Source: Modestobacter sp. (GTDB taxonomy: Bacteria; Actinomycetota; Actinomycetes; Mycobacteriales; Geodermatophilaceae). Taken from it: a stretch of 15,483 nt of DNA. A model generated the notes under the pieces. It saw only the letters and a list, made by a program, of their open reading frames with translations, was not told the origin of the DNA and ran no database searches. The position numbers and the translations under genes are program-made. Numbering within the stretch: position 1 is the stretch's first letter; every line of letters begins with the position of its first letter. Shown here one piece after another: positions 7,455-13,007 of the stretch. The DNA lies in assembly GCA_025966175.1 (NCBI GenBank), contig JAOPVN010000122.1, positions 1 through 15,483 of the forward strand, written 5' to 3'.

Positions 7455-7482
7455 ACCGGAAACCGGTCGGCTCACCTACTGT
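7455..7482 (+). promoter_or_regulatory. Inverted repeat overlapping a possible -10 box
   Basis: ACCGG-AAA-CCGGT (7455-7467) is followed ten bases on by TACTGT (7477-7482), which fits TAnnnT. A regulator bound here would sit in the -35/-10 spacer of a promoter pointing toward the ferric-reductase-like gene, with a leader of roughly 120 bases to the small frame at 7609. The -35 is not evident. Confidence 0.3.
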
Positions 7483-7608
7483 GGGCCCGCAAGCACGCAG
7501 CGTTTGGCTGCCGGCAGCGGCCGACCCGGCCCCGTGGCGGCGTCACGGGGGCAGTACGCGCCGACGACGGCGCCGCCCACCCGTTCCTGCACTCCGGAAG
7601 GCCCTTTC

Positions 7609-7674
7609 ATGCTGCCTGGCCGTGGACACCCACGGACGGCTCCGTCCTCCGCGCTCCGGCGGTCGCCGTCGTGA
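7609..7674 (+). CDS. Possible 21-codon leader peptide (uORF)
   Basis: ATG at 7609 is preceded by GGAAGG (7596-7601) with ideal seven-base spacing, the best ribosome binding site in the region. The frame encodes 21 residues starting MLPGRGHPR, rich in Pro, Ser and Arg, and ends at TGA 7672-7674. That stop overlaps the GTG start of the ferric-reductase-like gene (GTGA). The GTG itself has only a weak Shine-Dalgarno, so translation through this frame could deliver ribosomes to it. No conservation data are available; it may be chance. Confidence 0.4.
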   Translation: MLPGRGHPRTAPSSALRRSPS

Positions 7675-9134
7675 GAACCGCGCTCGATCCGGCGGGCGGC
7701 CGCGACGTCTTCGTGGACCCGCACCCCAGCGGCCATCGGCTGCTCCAGCTGCCCACTGGGCATCGGATGGTGCAGCCAGGCGTCCCCGACGCCACGGCCG
7801 CCCGCCGGGCCGCCCCCGCGAAGAGCGCCCGCCGAGCGGGGTGGCTGAGCATGCACCTGCTGGTCGCCGCCGCCCCCCTCTGCCTGTGCGTCCCGCAGCT
7901 GAAGCCCGGCCGCGGCTTCGTCATCGACCTCTCGGTCGCCCTGGGGTTCCTGGCGCTGTCGGTCCTGGGGCTGCAGTTCGCGCTCGCCGCCCGGTTCTCC
8001 CGGAGCTCGGCGCCGTTCGGCATCGACGTCGTCCTGAGCTACCACCGGCAGATCTCCTTCCTGGCGGTGATGGCGGCGTTCGCACATCCGGTACTGCTGT
8101 TCCTCGCCGATGCGCGGTACCGGGCCCTGCTCGACGTGGTCCACCTGCCGCTGCGGGCCCAGCTCGCCTGGCTCTCCGTTTCCGCGCTGGGGCTGCTCAT
8201 GCTGACGTCGATCTGGCGGCGGGCGCTGCGGCTGAGCTACCAGGTGTGGCACGTCCTGCACTCGATGCTGGGTGTGTTCATCGTGCTGGCTGCGCTGGGC
8301 CACGCCTTCCTGGTCGACTACTACTTCAGTGCGCCGCTGGTCCGGGGGGTCTGGATCGTCTACACGGCGGCCTTCCTGTGGCTCGCCGTCTGGGTGCGTC
8401 TGGTCAAGCCGCTGCGCCTGGGCATGCGGCCGTGGCGGGTCGCCGAGCTCTGGCCCGAGCCGGGCGGCAGCTTGACCCTGAGCCTGGAGCCGGCCTTCCG
8501 GCACACCGGGCGGGAGTTCTCCTTCCGCGCGGGTCAGTTCGCCTGGATCCTCCCCAGCCGCAACCCGTTCACGCCGACGTACCACCCCTTCTCCATCTCC
8601 TCGAGCGCGCTGGCCCCGCGGGTGGAGTTCACGATCAAGCAGGTCGGCGGGTTCACCGGGTCGATGCGGAAGCTGCGGGTGGGCGACCGCGTCTACCTGG
8701 ACGGACCGCACGGGTCATTCACCCTGGAGAGCCACCCGGGCATGGGATACGTGTTCATCGCGGCCGGCGTCGGCGTGACGCCGTTCCTGTCGATGCTGGC
8801 CACGCTGGCCGACCAGGGCGACCAGCGGCCCTGCTGGCTGTTCCTGGGCAACCGGAACGAGCAGCAGGTGACCGGCGTCCGCCAGCTCGCCCGCTTGCAG
8901 CCCCGGCTCAACCTGCGCGTCGTGCACGTCATCAGCCGGCCGTCGGAGCAGTGGAACGGCGACCGCGGGCGCATCGACGCCGGGCTGCTCGACCGGCATC
9001 TGCCTCTCGAGCGTCGTTCCCTGCAGTACTTCGTCTGCGCCCGCCAGGACATGGTCCGCTCGGTCGAGACGACGCTGCACGGCCTCGGCATCCCCAGCGG
9101 CAGCATCCACAGCGAACAGTTCGGAATGGTGTGA
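7671..9134 (+). CDS. Ferric-reductase-like membrane flavoprotein, two-haem type
   Basis: 487 residues. A soluble N-terminal tail of about 60 residues precedes roughly six membrane helices (about 62-245). H125/H139 and H197/H211 each lie 14 apart in two separate helices, the arrangement that holds two b-haems in ferric reductases and NADPH oxidases. The C-terminal half is a ferredoxin-NADP reductase module: YHPFSIS (304-310) binds FAD, GPHGSF and AAGVGVTPF (364-372) bind the pyridine nucleotide, and the protein ends SEQFGMV. The inferred role is transfer of electrons from NAD(P)H across the membrane, perhaps to ferric iron or oxygen; the acceptor is unknown. GTG 7671 is the first usable in-frame start near the conserved part and overlaps the leader stop; ATG 7767 is the alternative. 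Upstream frame extensions have no plausible start signal. Confidence 0.88.
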   Translation: MRTALDPAGGRDVFVDPHPSGHRLLQLPTGHRMVQPGVPDATAARRAAPAKSARRAGWLSMHLLVAAAPLCLCVPQLKPGRGFVIDLSVALGFLALSVLGLQFALAARFSRSSAPFGIDVVLSYHRQISFLAVMAAFAHPVLLFLADARYRALLDVVHLPLRAQLAWLSVSALGLLMLTSIWRRALRLSYQVWHVLHSMLGVFIVLAALGHAFLVDYYFSAPLVRGVWIVYTAAFLWLAVWVRLVKPLRLGMRPWRVAELWPEPGGSLTLSLEPAFRHTGREFSFRAGQFAWILPSRNPFTPTYHPFSISSSALAPRVEFTIKQVGGFTGSMRKLRVGDRVYLDGPHGSFTLESHPGMGYVFIAAGVGVTPFLSMLATLADQGDQRPCWLFLGNRNEQQVTGVRQLARLQPRLNLRVVHVISRPSEQWNGDRGRIDAGLLDRHLPLERRSLQYFVCARQDMVRSVETTLHGLGIPSGSIHSEQFGMV

Positions 9135-9135
9135 C

Positions 9136-9225
9136 GTGCGTACCACCCGCGTGAACTCGGCCGTCCTGCTGGCCAGCGTGCTCCTGCTCGGCCTCTGCGT
9201 CCTCTGGTCGGTGGTCCAGGGCTGA
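9136..9225 (+). CDS. 29-residue single-helix membrane micropeptide
   Basis: One base after the flavoprotein stop, GTG opens a 29-codon frame with G or C in all but one third position. A basic, polar start VRTTRVNS is followed by a single hydrophobic helix (residues 9-27, AVLLASVLLLGLCVLWSVV) and a stop. The design and tight spacing are those of small subunits that accompany membrane oxidoreductases, so an accessory role for the flavoprotein is an inference. Ribosome binding is weak (GGAATGG), which again points to coupling. No homologue is known to me. It could instead be non-coding. Confidence 0.45.
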   Translation: MRTTRVNSAVLLASVLLLGLCVLWSVVQG

Positions 9226-9358
9226 CCCCGGCCGTGGTGGGCGGGTGCCGGAGGATCGCGCCGTGACGTCCGGTGATGAGCGGTTCCTCGAGCTGGTGCT
9301 GGCCAGCCCGACGGTCGTGGCGGTGCTCGACCGGGGCGCCGCGCTGGGCATCGCGGAC

Positions 9359-9430
9359 TGACGAAGGACCCTCATGCCCCCCATCCCGCGCACGCTCGGG
9401 CCGGGACCTGCACGAGGGCCGGACCGGGAT
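9359..9430 (+). repeat. Decayed relative of the palindromic repeat inside the nucleotidyltransferase gene
   Basis: Compared with the complement of copy 2 (10546-10610), the 14 bases CTGACGAAGGACCC are identical. A following 19-base block CATCCCGCGCACGCTCGGG matches the repeat's CACCCCTCGCAAGCTCGGG at 16 positions. The tail CGAGGGCC parallels GACGGGGCC. The total span is close to the repeat length. The middle and right parts are poorly conserved, so this is a suggested, not proven, copy. It coincides with the premature stop of the broken gene and supplies the AAGGA ribosome binding site used by the 3' fragment. Confidence 0.45.
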
Positions 9431-9856
9431 GTGCGGGACGCGGACTTCTCCTACGTCGGCCCGGACACCTCCCGGGCCGCGGAGGATGCGGTCATCCGGC
9501 GCGGCGCGGAGCTGTTCGGCGACCTGGCGATCCCGGTGGAGATCCGCAACGAGGCACGGGTCCACGTCGGGTGCGCCGTCCGGTTCGGCGTCCCGGCGCC
9601 GCCGTTCCGCGACTGCCGCGACGCGATCGACCACGTCGCCGCGGTGTGCTGCTGCTACGGCGTGCGGACGACCGGCGGCGGTGCGCTGGAGGTGTGCGCG
9701 TCGCACGGCTACACGGACCTGTTCGGCCTCGTCGTCCGGCCCCACCCCAGGCTGGCCCCGCGCGAGGTGCACGAGACCAGGACCACCCGCCGGCCGGCGG
9801 AGTGGCCGCAGCTGACCGTGCTCCGGTGGGAACACCCGAGCCCCGATCGCGGCTGA
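9374..9856 (+). CDS. C-terminal fragment of DUF925 nucleotidyltransferase, possibly translated alone
   Basis: 160 codons from ATG 9374, with AAGGA (9364-9368) five bases upstream. The first 25 residues (Pro/Arg-rich) derive from the inserted or scrambled stretch and match nothing. From about residue 21 the frame carries the C-terminal half of the NTP_transf_6 family, with the AEDAV, RNEARVH and PRLAPREV blocks. FGVPAPP matches normally, but the usual H-L-W-Y segment after ARVH reads VGCAV here, and there is a run of three cysteines (AVCCCYG). Codon bias remains strong, so the damage is recent or the fragment is still used. Without the LTAG core, transferase activity is unlikely. Its TGA overlaps an ATG in the hisH frame. 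Confidence 0.6.
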   Translation: MPPIPRTLGPGPARGPDRDVRDADFSYVGPDTSRAAEDAVIRRGAELFGDLAIPVEIRNEARVHVGCAVRFGVPAPPFRDCRDAIDHVAAVCCCYGVRTTGGGALEVCASHGYTDLFGLVVRPHPRLAPREVHETRTTRRPAEWPQLTVLRWEHPSPDRG

Positions 9857-9860
9857 TGGG

Positions 9861-9866
9861 TAGCGT
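9861..9866 (+). promoter_or_regulatory. Candidate -10 box, leaderless hisH
   Basis: TAGCGT, seven bases, then GTG 9874. It fits TAnnnT at the distance for transcription starting at the start codon; there is no Shine-Dalgarno before that GTG. An in-frame ATG at 9856 lies upstream of the hexamer and has no ribosome binding site either, so 9874 is preferred. Confidence 0.45.
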
Positions 9867-9873
9867 GGCAGCT

Positions 9874-10512
9874 GTGAAGAAGGTCGTCGTGCTGGACTAC
9901 GGGTCGGGCAACCTCCGCTCGGCCGAGCGGGCGCTGGCCCGGGTGGGTGCGGACGTCACGGTGACCGCCGACCCGCATGCGGCGCTGGAGGCCGACGGCC
10001 TCGTCGTCCCCGGCGTCGGCGCCTACGCCGCCTGCATGGACGGGCTGCGCGCGGTCGACGGCCCGAAGGTCATCGGCCGGCGGCTGGCCGGCGGTCGTCC
10101 GGTGCTCGGCATCTGCGTCGGCATGCAGATCCTCTTCGAGCGCGGCGTCGAGCACGGCCAGGACACCGAGGGCTGCGGTGAGTGGCCCGGCGTCGTCGAG
10201 CAGCTGCAGGCCCCGGTGCTGCCGCACATGGGCTGGAACACCGTGCAGGCACCGGCGGACACCACGCTGTTCGCCGGTCTGGAGGACCAGCGGTTCTACT
10301 TCGTGCACTCCTACGGGGTGCGGGAGTTCCCGCTCGCCGAGGCCGGGGTCACCGGCCGGCTGACGCCGCCGTCGGTCACCTGGGCCGAGCACGGCGACCG
10401 GTTCGTCGCCGGGGTGGAGAACGGGCCGCTGTCGGCGACCCAGTTCCACCCGGAGAAGAGCGGCGACGCCGGCGCCCAGCTCCTGACCAACTGGCTGGAC
10501 ACGCTCGACTGA
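9874..10512 (+). CDS. hisH: Imidazole glycerol phosphate synthase, glutaminase subunit
   Basis: Class I glutamine amidotransferase that supplies ammonia to HisF; the HisH-HisF pair makes IGP and AICAR from PRFAR. 212 residues, normal length. VVLDYGSGNLRS at the N-terminus and LVVPGVGAYAACMDGL (oxyanion-strand region) are typical. The catalytic triad is C81 (LGICVGMQ), H192 and E194 (QFHPEKS). PHMGWNTV and YFVHSYGV are further HisH blocks. The usual neighbours hisB (before) and hisA (after) are each separated from it by foreign genes, so it stands alone with its own apparent promoter. It is followed by repeat copy 2. A start at 9856, adding MGSVAA, is the alternative. Confidence 0.96.
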   Translation: MKKVVVLDYGSGNLRSAERALARVGADVTVTADPHAALEADGLVVPGVGAYAACMDGLRAVDGPKVIGRRLAGGRPVLGICVGMQILFERGVEHGQDTEGCGEWPGVVEQLQAPVLPHMGWNTVQAPADTTLFAGLEDQRFYFVHSYGVREFPLAEAGVTGRLTPPSVTWAEHGDRFVAGVENGPLSATQFHPEKSGDAGAQLLTNWLDTLD

Positions 10513-10545
10513 GCAGGCCCCGCTGCAGGGTCCCGTCGCGAATGT

Positions 10546-10602
10546 GGCCCCGTCCGGAGGCTCGCCCCGAGCTTGCGAGGGGTGAGAGGGACGGGGTCCT
10601 TC
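10546..10602 (-). repeat. Palindromic dispersed repeat, copy 2 (inverted)
   Basis: 57 bp; its complement starts GAAGGACCCCGTCC and ends GGACGGGGCC, matching 3745-3801 at 53 of 57 bases. The outer ends pair (CCCCGTCC with GGACGGGG) and an inner GCTCG-CCC-CGAGC hairpin is present. It fills most of the 91-bp gap between convergent hisH and the SDR gene, and its GAAGGAC end lies one base from the SDR stop (TGA-C-GAAGGAC). It probably ends transcription from both sides. Confidence 0.85.
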
Positions 10603-10603
10603 G

Positions 10604-11383
10604 TCAGCTCCGCAGGTAGCTGGCGCCGTTGACGTCGATGATCGTGCCGGTGGAGAAGCGCGCACCGGGCGAGGCGAGCCAGAGCACCGCGGCGGCGACC
10701 TCCTCGGGGCGGGCCACCCGGCCGTAGGGCGACTGGGCGCGCACGGCGTCGCCGCCCGGTCCGTCCAGCACCTCCCGGGCCATCTCCGTCTGCACGAAGC
10801 CGGGGGCCACCGTGCCCACCGAGATGCCGTGCGGGGCCAGCGCGATCGCCATCGACTGGCCGAAGGCGTTCAGCCCGGCCTTGGAGGCGCCGTAGGCCGG
10901 GGTGTTCGGCTCGCCGCGGAACGCGCCACGGCTGGAGACGTTGACGACCGCGCCGCCGCCGGCCGCGATCAGGTGCGGCAGCGCGCGGAACGTGGCGTTC
11001 GCCGGGCCGAGCAGGTTCACCGCCAGGGTGCGCGACCAGACCGCCTGCCACTCCTCGTAGTCGGTCTCCAGCGGCGGGTGGGCGGTGAAGACGCCGGCGT
11101 TGTTGACCAGCACGTGCAGCCCGCCGAGCTGCGTCGCGGCGTCGTCCACCATCCGGCCCACGGCGTCCGGATCGGCGAGGTCGGCCTGGACGAGGACGTG
11201 TCCGTCACCGGGCAGCTCGGCCAGCACCCGCTCGGCGCGGTCCCGCGAGCCGCGCCAGTGCACGGCCACCCGGTCGCCCTGGGCGGCGAAGGCCAGCGCG
11301 ATGGCGCGGCCGATGCCGCGCGAGGCGCCGGTGACCAGGACGGCGCGGGACACGGTCTGGTTCGGCAGGGGCTCGTTCGGCAC
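10604..11383 (-). CDS. SDR-family oxidoreductase (FabG-like)
   Basis: Classical short-chain dehydrogenase, 259 residues. The NAD(P) motif TGASRGIG is at 18-25. HWRGSRDRAE after the second strand has basic residues favouring NADPH. The structural motif NNAG is at 94-97, N123 is in LAVNLLG, and the catalytic set is S151, Y164 and K168 (YGASKAG). TVAPGFVQTEMA and IIDVNGASYLRS close the fold. The substrate is unknown; a 3-oxoacyl or sugar/ketone reductase is equally possible. The start is uncertain: GTG 11383 is used here, GTG 11353 (just before SRAVLVTG) is the shortest option, and TTG 11395 the longest. None has a good Shine-Dalgarno. It lies 22 bases after the nitroreductase stop and is probably co-transcribed with it. 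Confidence 0.88.
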   Translation of the reverse strand: MPNEPLPNQTVSRAVLVTGASRGIGRAIALAFAAQGDRVAVHWRGSRDRAERVLAELPGDGHVLVQADLADPDAVGRMVDDAATQLGGLHVLVNNAGVFTAHPPLETDYEEWQAVWSRTLAVNLLGPANATFRALPHLIAAGGGAVVNVSSRGAFRGEPNTPAYGASKAGLNAFGQSMAIALAPHGISVGTVAPGFVQTEMAREVLDGPGGDAVRAQSPYGRVARPEEVAAAVLWLASPGARFSTGTIIDVNGASYLRS

Positions 11384-11405
11384 GCCGGGAGTCAACCAGC
11401 CGGGT

Positions 11406-12005
11406 TCACCACGTGCCCCGGTGTACCACCTCCTCGACCCCGCGCCGGCCGCGCCGCAGTGAGGGCGACCGCTTGTCCTCGGCGCCCTCGTAGCCGACCG
11501 AGATGCAACCGATCGGGGTGTAGGCCGCCGGGACGCCGAACGCCTCCCGGAACTCGCCCATCCGCTGCGGCGGGACGCCGAAGAAGCAGGCCGCCAGCCC
11601 CTCGTCGACGGCAGTGAGCAGCATCAGCAGCGAGGCCATCCCGGTGTCGATGTCCCAGTAGGGCACCGGCCAGCGGGCCTCGGCGCGGTCGGTCCAGCCC
11701 TTGTCCGCCTCGGCGTAGCGCTCCAGGTAGGCCGCCTTGTGCGACAACGGCACGACCAGCAGCGGCGCCCGGCGCATCCGGGTGAGCCAGCCGTCGGGCG
11801 CACCCTCGTCGGTCGTCGCCGTCCAGAAGCGGTCGCGCTCCTCCGCCGTCTCGAGCACCAGGAACGCCCAGCCCTGGCTGAACCCGGCCGACGGCGCGCG
11901 GATCGCGTGCTCGAGCAGCCGGTCGCGGACGTCGTCCGGCACCGGCCGGTCGGGGTCGTAGTCGCGCACCATGCGCCGGCGCCGGACCACCTCGCGGAAC
12001 TCCAT
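11406..12005 (-). CDS. Nitroreductase-family flavoprotein
   Basis: 199 residues of the FMN-dependent nitroreductase fold. MEFREVVRRRRMVRDYDPDRP opens the protein with the Arg-rich FMN phosphate site (about residues 8-13). RAPSAGFSQGWAFLVLE follows, then DTGMASLLMLLTAVDEGLAACFFG (dimer-interface helix) and PIGCISVGYEGAEDKRSPSL near the end. Such enzymes reduce nitro groups, quinones or other acceptors with NAD(P)H; the physiological substrate is unknown. ATG 12005 is preceded by CAGGGTG. It is divergent from the downstream + strand SDR with a 61-bp gap and precedes the minus-strand SDR. Confidence 0.9.
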   Translation of the reverse strand: MEFREVVRRRRMVRDYDPDRPVPDDVRDRLLEHAIRAPSAGFSQGWAFLVLETAEERDRFWTATTDEGAPDGWLTRMRRAPLLVVPLSHKAAYLERYAEADKGWTDRAEARWPVPYWDIDTGMASLLMLLTAVDEGLAACFFGVPPQRMGEFREAFGVPAAYTPIGCISVGYEGAEDKRSPSLRRGRRGVEEVVHRGTW

Positions 12006-12066
12006 GGGCTGCACCCTGCCGCAGCCGTCCGACGGAACTGTCGGAGGTCCGGAGGAGAGTGCCGAC

Positions 12067-12987
12067 ATGGCGAGCGAACCCGACCTGTCCGGCACCGTCG
12101 CGCTGGTGGCCGGGGCCACCCGGGGTGCCGGCCGGGGGATCGCCGTCGCGCTCGGCGCTGCGGGTGCCACCGTCTGGTGCACCGGTCGCAGCACCCGGGC
12201 GCAGCGGTCGGAGTACGACCGCCCGGAGACGATCGAGGAGACGGCCGACCTGGTCACCTCCGCGGGTGGCCGCGGCGTGGCCGTCCGGGTCGACCACTCC
12301 GTTCCCGCGGAGGTGGCCGACCTCGTCGCGCGGATCGACGCCGGGTCCGGCCGCCTCGACGTGCTGGTCAACGACATCTGGGGCGGCGAGGGCCGCTTCG
12401 AGTGGAACGTGCCGCTCTGGGAGCAGGACCTCGCGCAAGGGCTGCAGCTGGTGCGGCGGGCCGTCGAGACCCACCTCGTCACCAGCGCGCACGCGCTGCG
12501 GCTGCTGGTGCGCCGGCCGGGTGGCCTGGTGGTCGAGGTGACCGACGGAACGGCCGCCTACAACGCCGACCACTACCGGATCTCGGTCTTCTACGACCTG
12601 GCCAAGGTGGCGGTCACCCGACTGGCCTTCTCCCAGGCCGAGGACCTCCGCCCGGTGGGTGGCACCGCGGTCGCACTCACCCCGGGCTGGCTGCGTTCGG
12701 AGATCATGCTCGGCCACTACGGCGTCACCGAGCAGAACTGGCGCGAGGGGACGGCGGTGGCGCCGCACTTCTGCATCTCGGAGAGCCCGGCGTTCGTCGG
12801 GCGGGCCGTCGTGGCGCTGGCCGCCGATCCCGACCGCACCCGCTGGTCCGGGCGGTCGACGTCCTCCGGCGAGCTCGCCGGCGTCTACGGGTTCACCGAT
12901 GTCGACGGCACTCGTCCGGACTGCTGGCGGTATCTGGACGAGGTGGTGGACGCCGGTCGACCGCCCGGTGACGCGGGCTACAGATGA
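12067..12987 (+). CDS. Atypical SDR-family oxidoreductase
   Basis: 306 residues, longer than a classical SDR. The nucleotide motif is AGATRGAG (15-22) in place of TGxxxGxG. The usual NNAG is VNDIWGGE (101-108), and the active-site pair Y176/K180 (YDLAK) is present. The serine expected 13 residues before the tyrosine is absent (A163); T159 or T162 is nearest. LTPGWLRSEIML follows the active site. This is reminiscent of DHRS1-like SDRs, which carry NNAYGG at the same place. Substrate unknown. GGAGGAG (12051-12057) lies nine bases before ATG 12067. It is 20 bases before hisA in the same direction, but hisA seems to have its own promoter, so a link to histidine synthesis is not implied. Confidence 0.87.
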   Translation: MASEPDLSGTVALVAGATRGAGRGIAVALGAAGATVWCTGRSTRAQRSEYDRPETIEETADLVTSAGGRGVAVRVDHSVPAEVADLVARIDAGSGRLDVLVNDIWGGEGRFEWNVPLWEQDLAQGLQLVRRAVETHLVTSAHALRLLVRRPGGLVVEVTDGTAAYNADHYRISVFYDLAKVAVTRLAFSQAEDLRPVGGTAVALTPGWLRSEIMLGHYGVTEQNWREGTAVAPHFCISESPAFVGRAVVALAADPDRTRWSGRSTSSGELAGVYGFTDVDGTRPDCWRYLDEVVDAGRPPGDAGYR

Positions 12988-12995
12988 CCACTACC

Positions 12996-13001
12996 TAGGC
13001 T
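12996..13001 (+). promoter_or_regulatory. Candidate -10 box, leaderless hisA
   Basis: TAGGCT, six bases, then GTG 13008, identical in hexamer and spacing to the site before the LON-domain gene. No Shine-Dalgarno lies before the GTG, which supports a leaderless transcript for the hisA-ridA-hisF block and fixes the hisA start. Confidence 0.5.
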
Positions 13002-13007
13002 GGTCAC

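Larger units (their letters stand above)
7277..7670. other. 394-bp divergent intergenic region
   Basis: This stretch separates the exported-protein gene (-) from the ferric-reductase-like gene (+). Its left two thirds are visibly AT-richer than the surrounding genes. It holds several GTGAC/GTCAC half-sites, a perfect palindrome at 7417-7434, a small inverted repeat plus possible -10 at 7455-7482, and a short reading frame with a good ribosome binding site at 7609. Long frames crossing it on either strand lack start signals and look like shadows. Confidence 0.6.
9263..9856 (+). pseudogene. Broken NTP_transf_6 (DUF925) nucleotidyltransferase gene
   Basis: GTG at 9263 has an excellent ribosome binding site (GGAGGA, 9250-9255). 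It encodes FLELVLASPTVVAVLDRGAA then LGIAD, the standard N-terminus of DUF925 nucleotidyltransferase-like proteins. Those continue with a W-x-L-T-A-G-x-x-F-Q-T-V-W segment, but here the reading frame meets TGA (9359-9361). About 24 codons of unrelated sequence follow. Family sequence then resumes in the same frame with RDADFSYVGPDTSRAAEDAV, VEIRNEARVHVG, FGVPAPPF, TDLFGLVVRPHPRLAPREV and WPQLTVLRW. The part lost is the nucleotide-binding core. The replaced stretch resembles the dispersed repeat. Annotated as one disrupted gene; the 3' part may still be translated separately. Family assignment is from memory of the motif pattern. Confidence 0.7.

Noticed and set aside
7476..8711. 411-codon minus-strand open frame opposite the flavoprotein
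   Set aside because: Composition is Gln/Arg/Gly-rich with no motifs, while the + strand shows membrane helices, haem histidines and FAD/NAD motifs.
10513..10545. Small palindromic stretch around GGCCCCGCTGCAGGGTCC after hisH
   Set aside because: Pairing is short and interrupted; it may be part of a larger terminator with the repeat but I cannot separate it as its own element.
3745..10602. Composite transposon bounded by the two inverted repeat copies
   Set aside because: The interval contains the core gene hisH, no transposase or integrase is present, and no target duplications flank it. The two copies more likely landed or were kept independently in convergent gaps.
11396..12482. N-terminal extension of the nitroreductase frame to 358 codons
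   Set aside because: The extra part runs antisense through the start of the divergent SDR; the family N-terminus MEFREVVRRRR matches the ATG at 12005.
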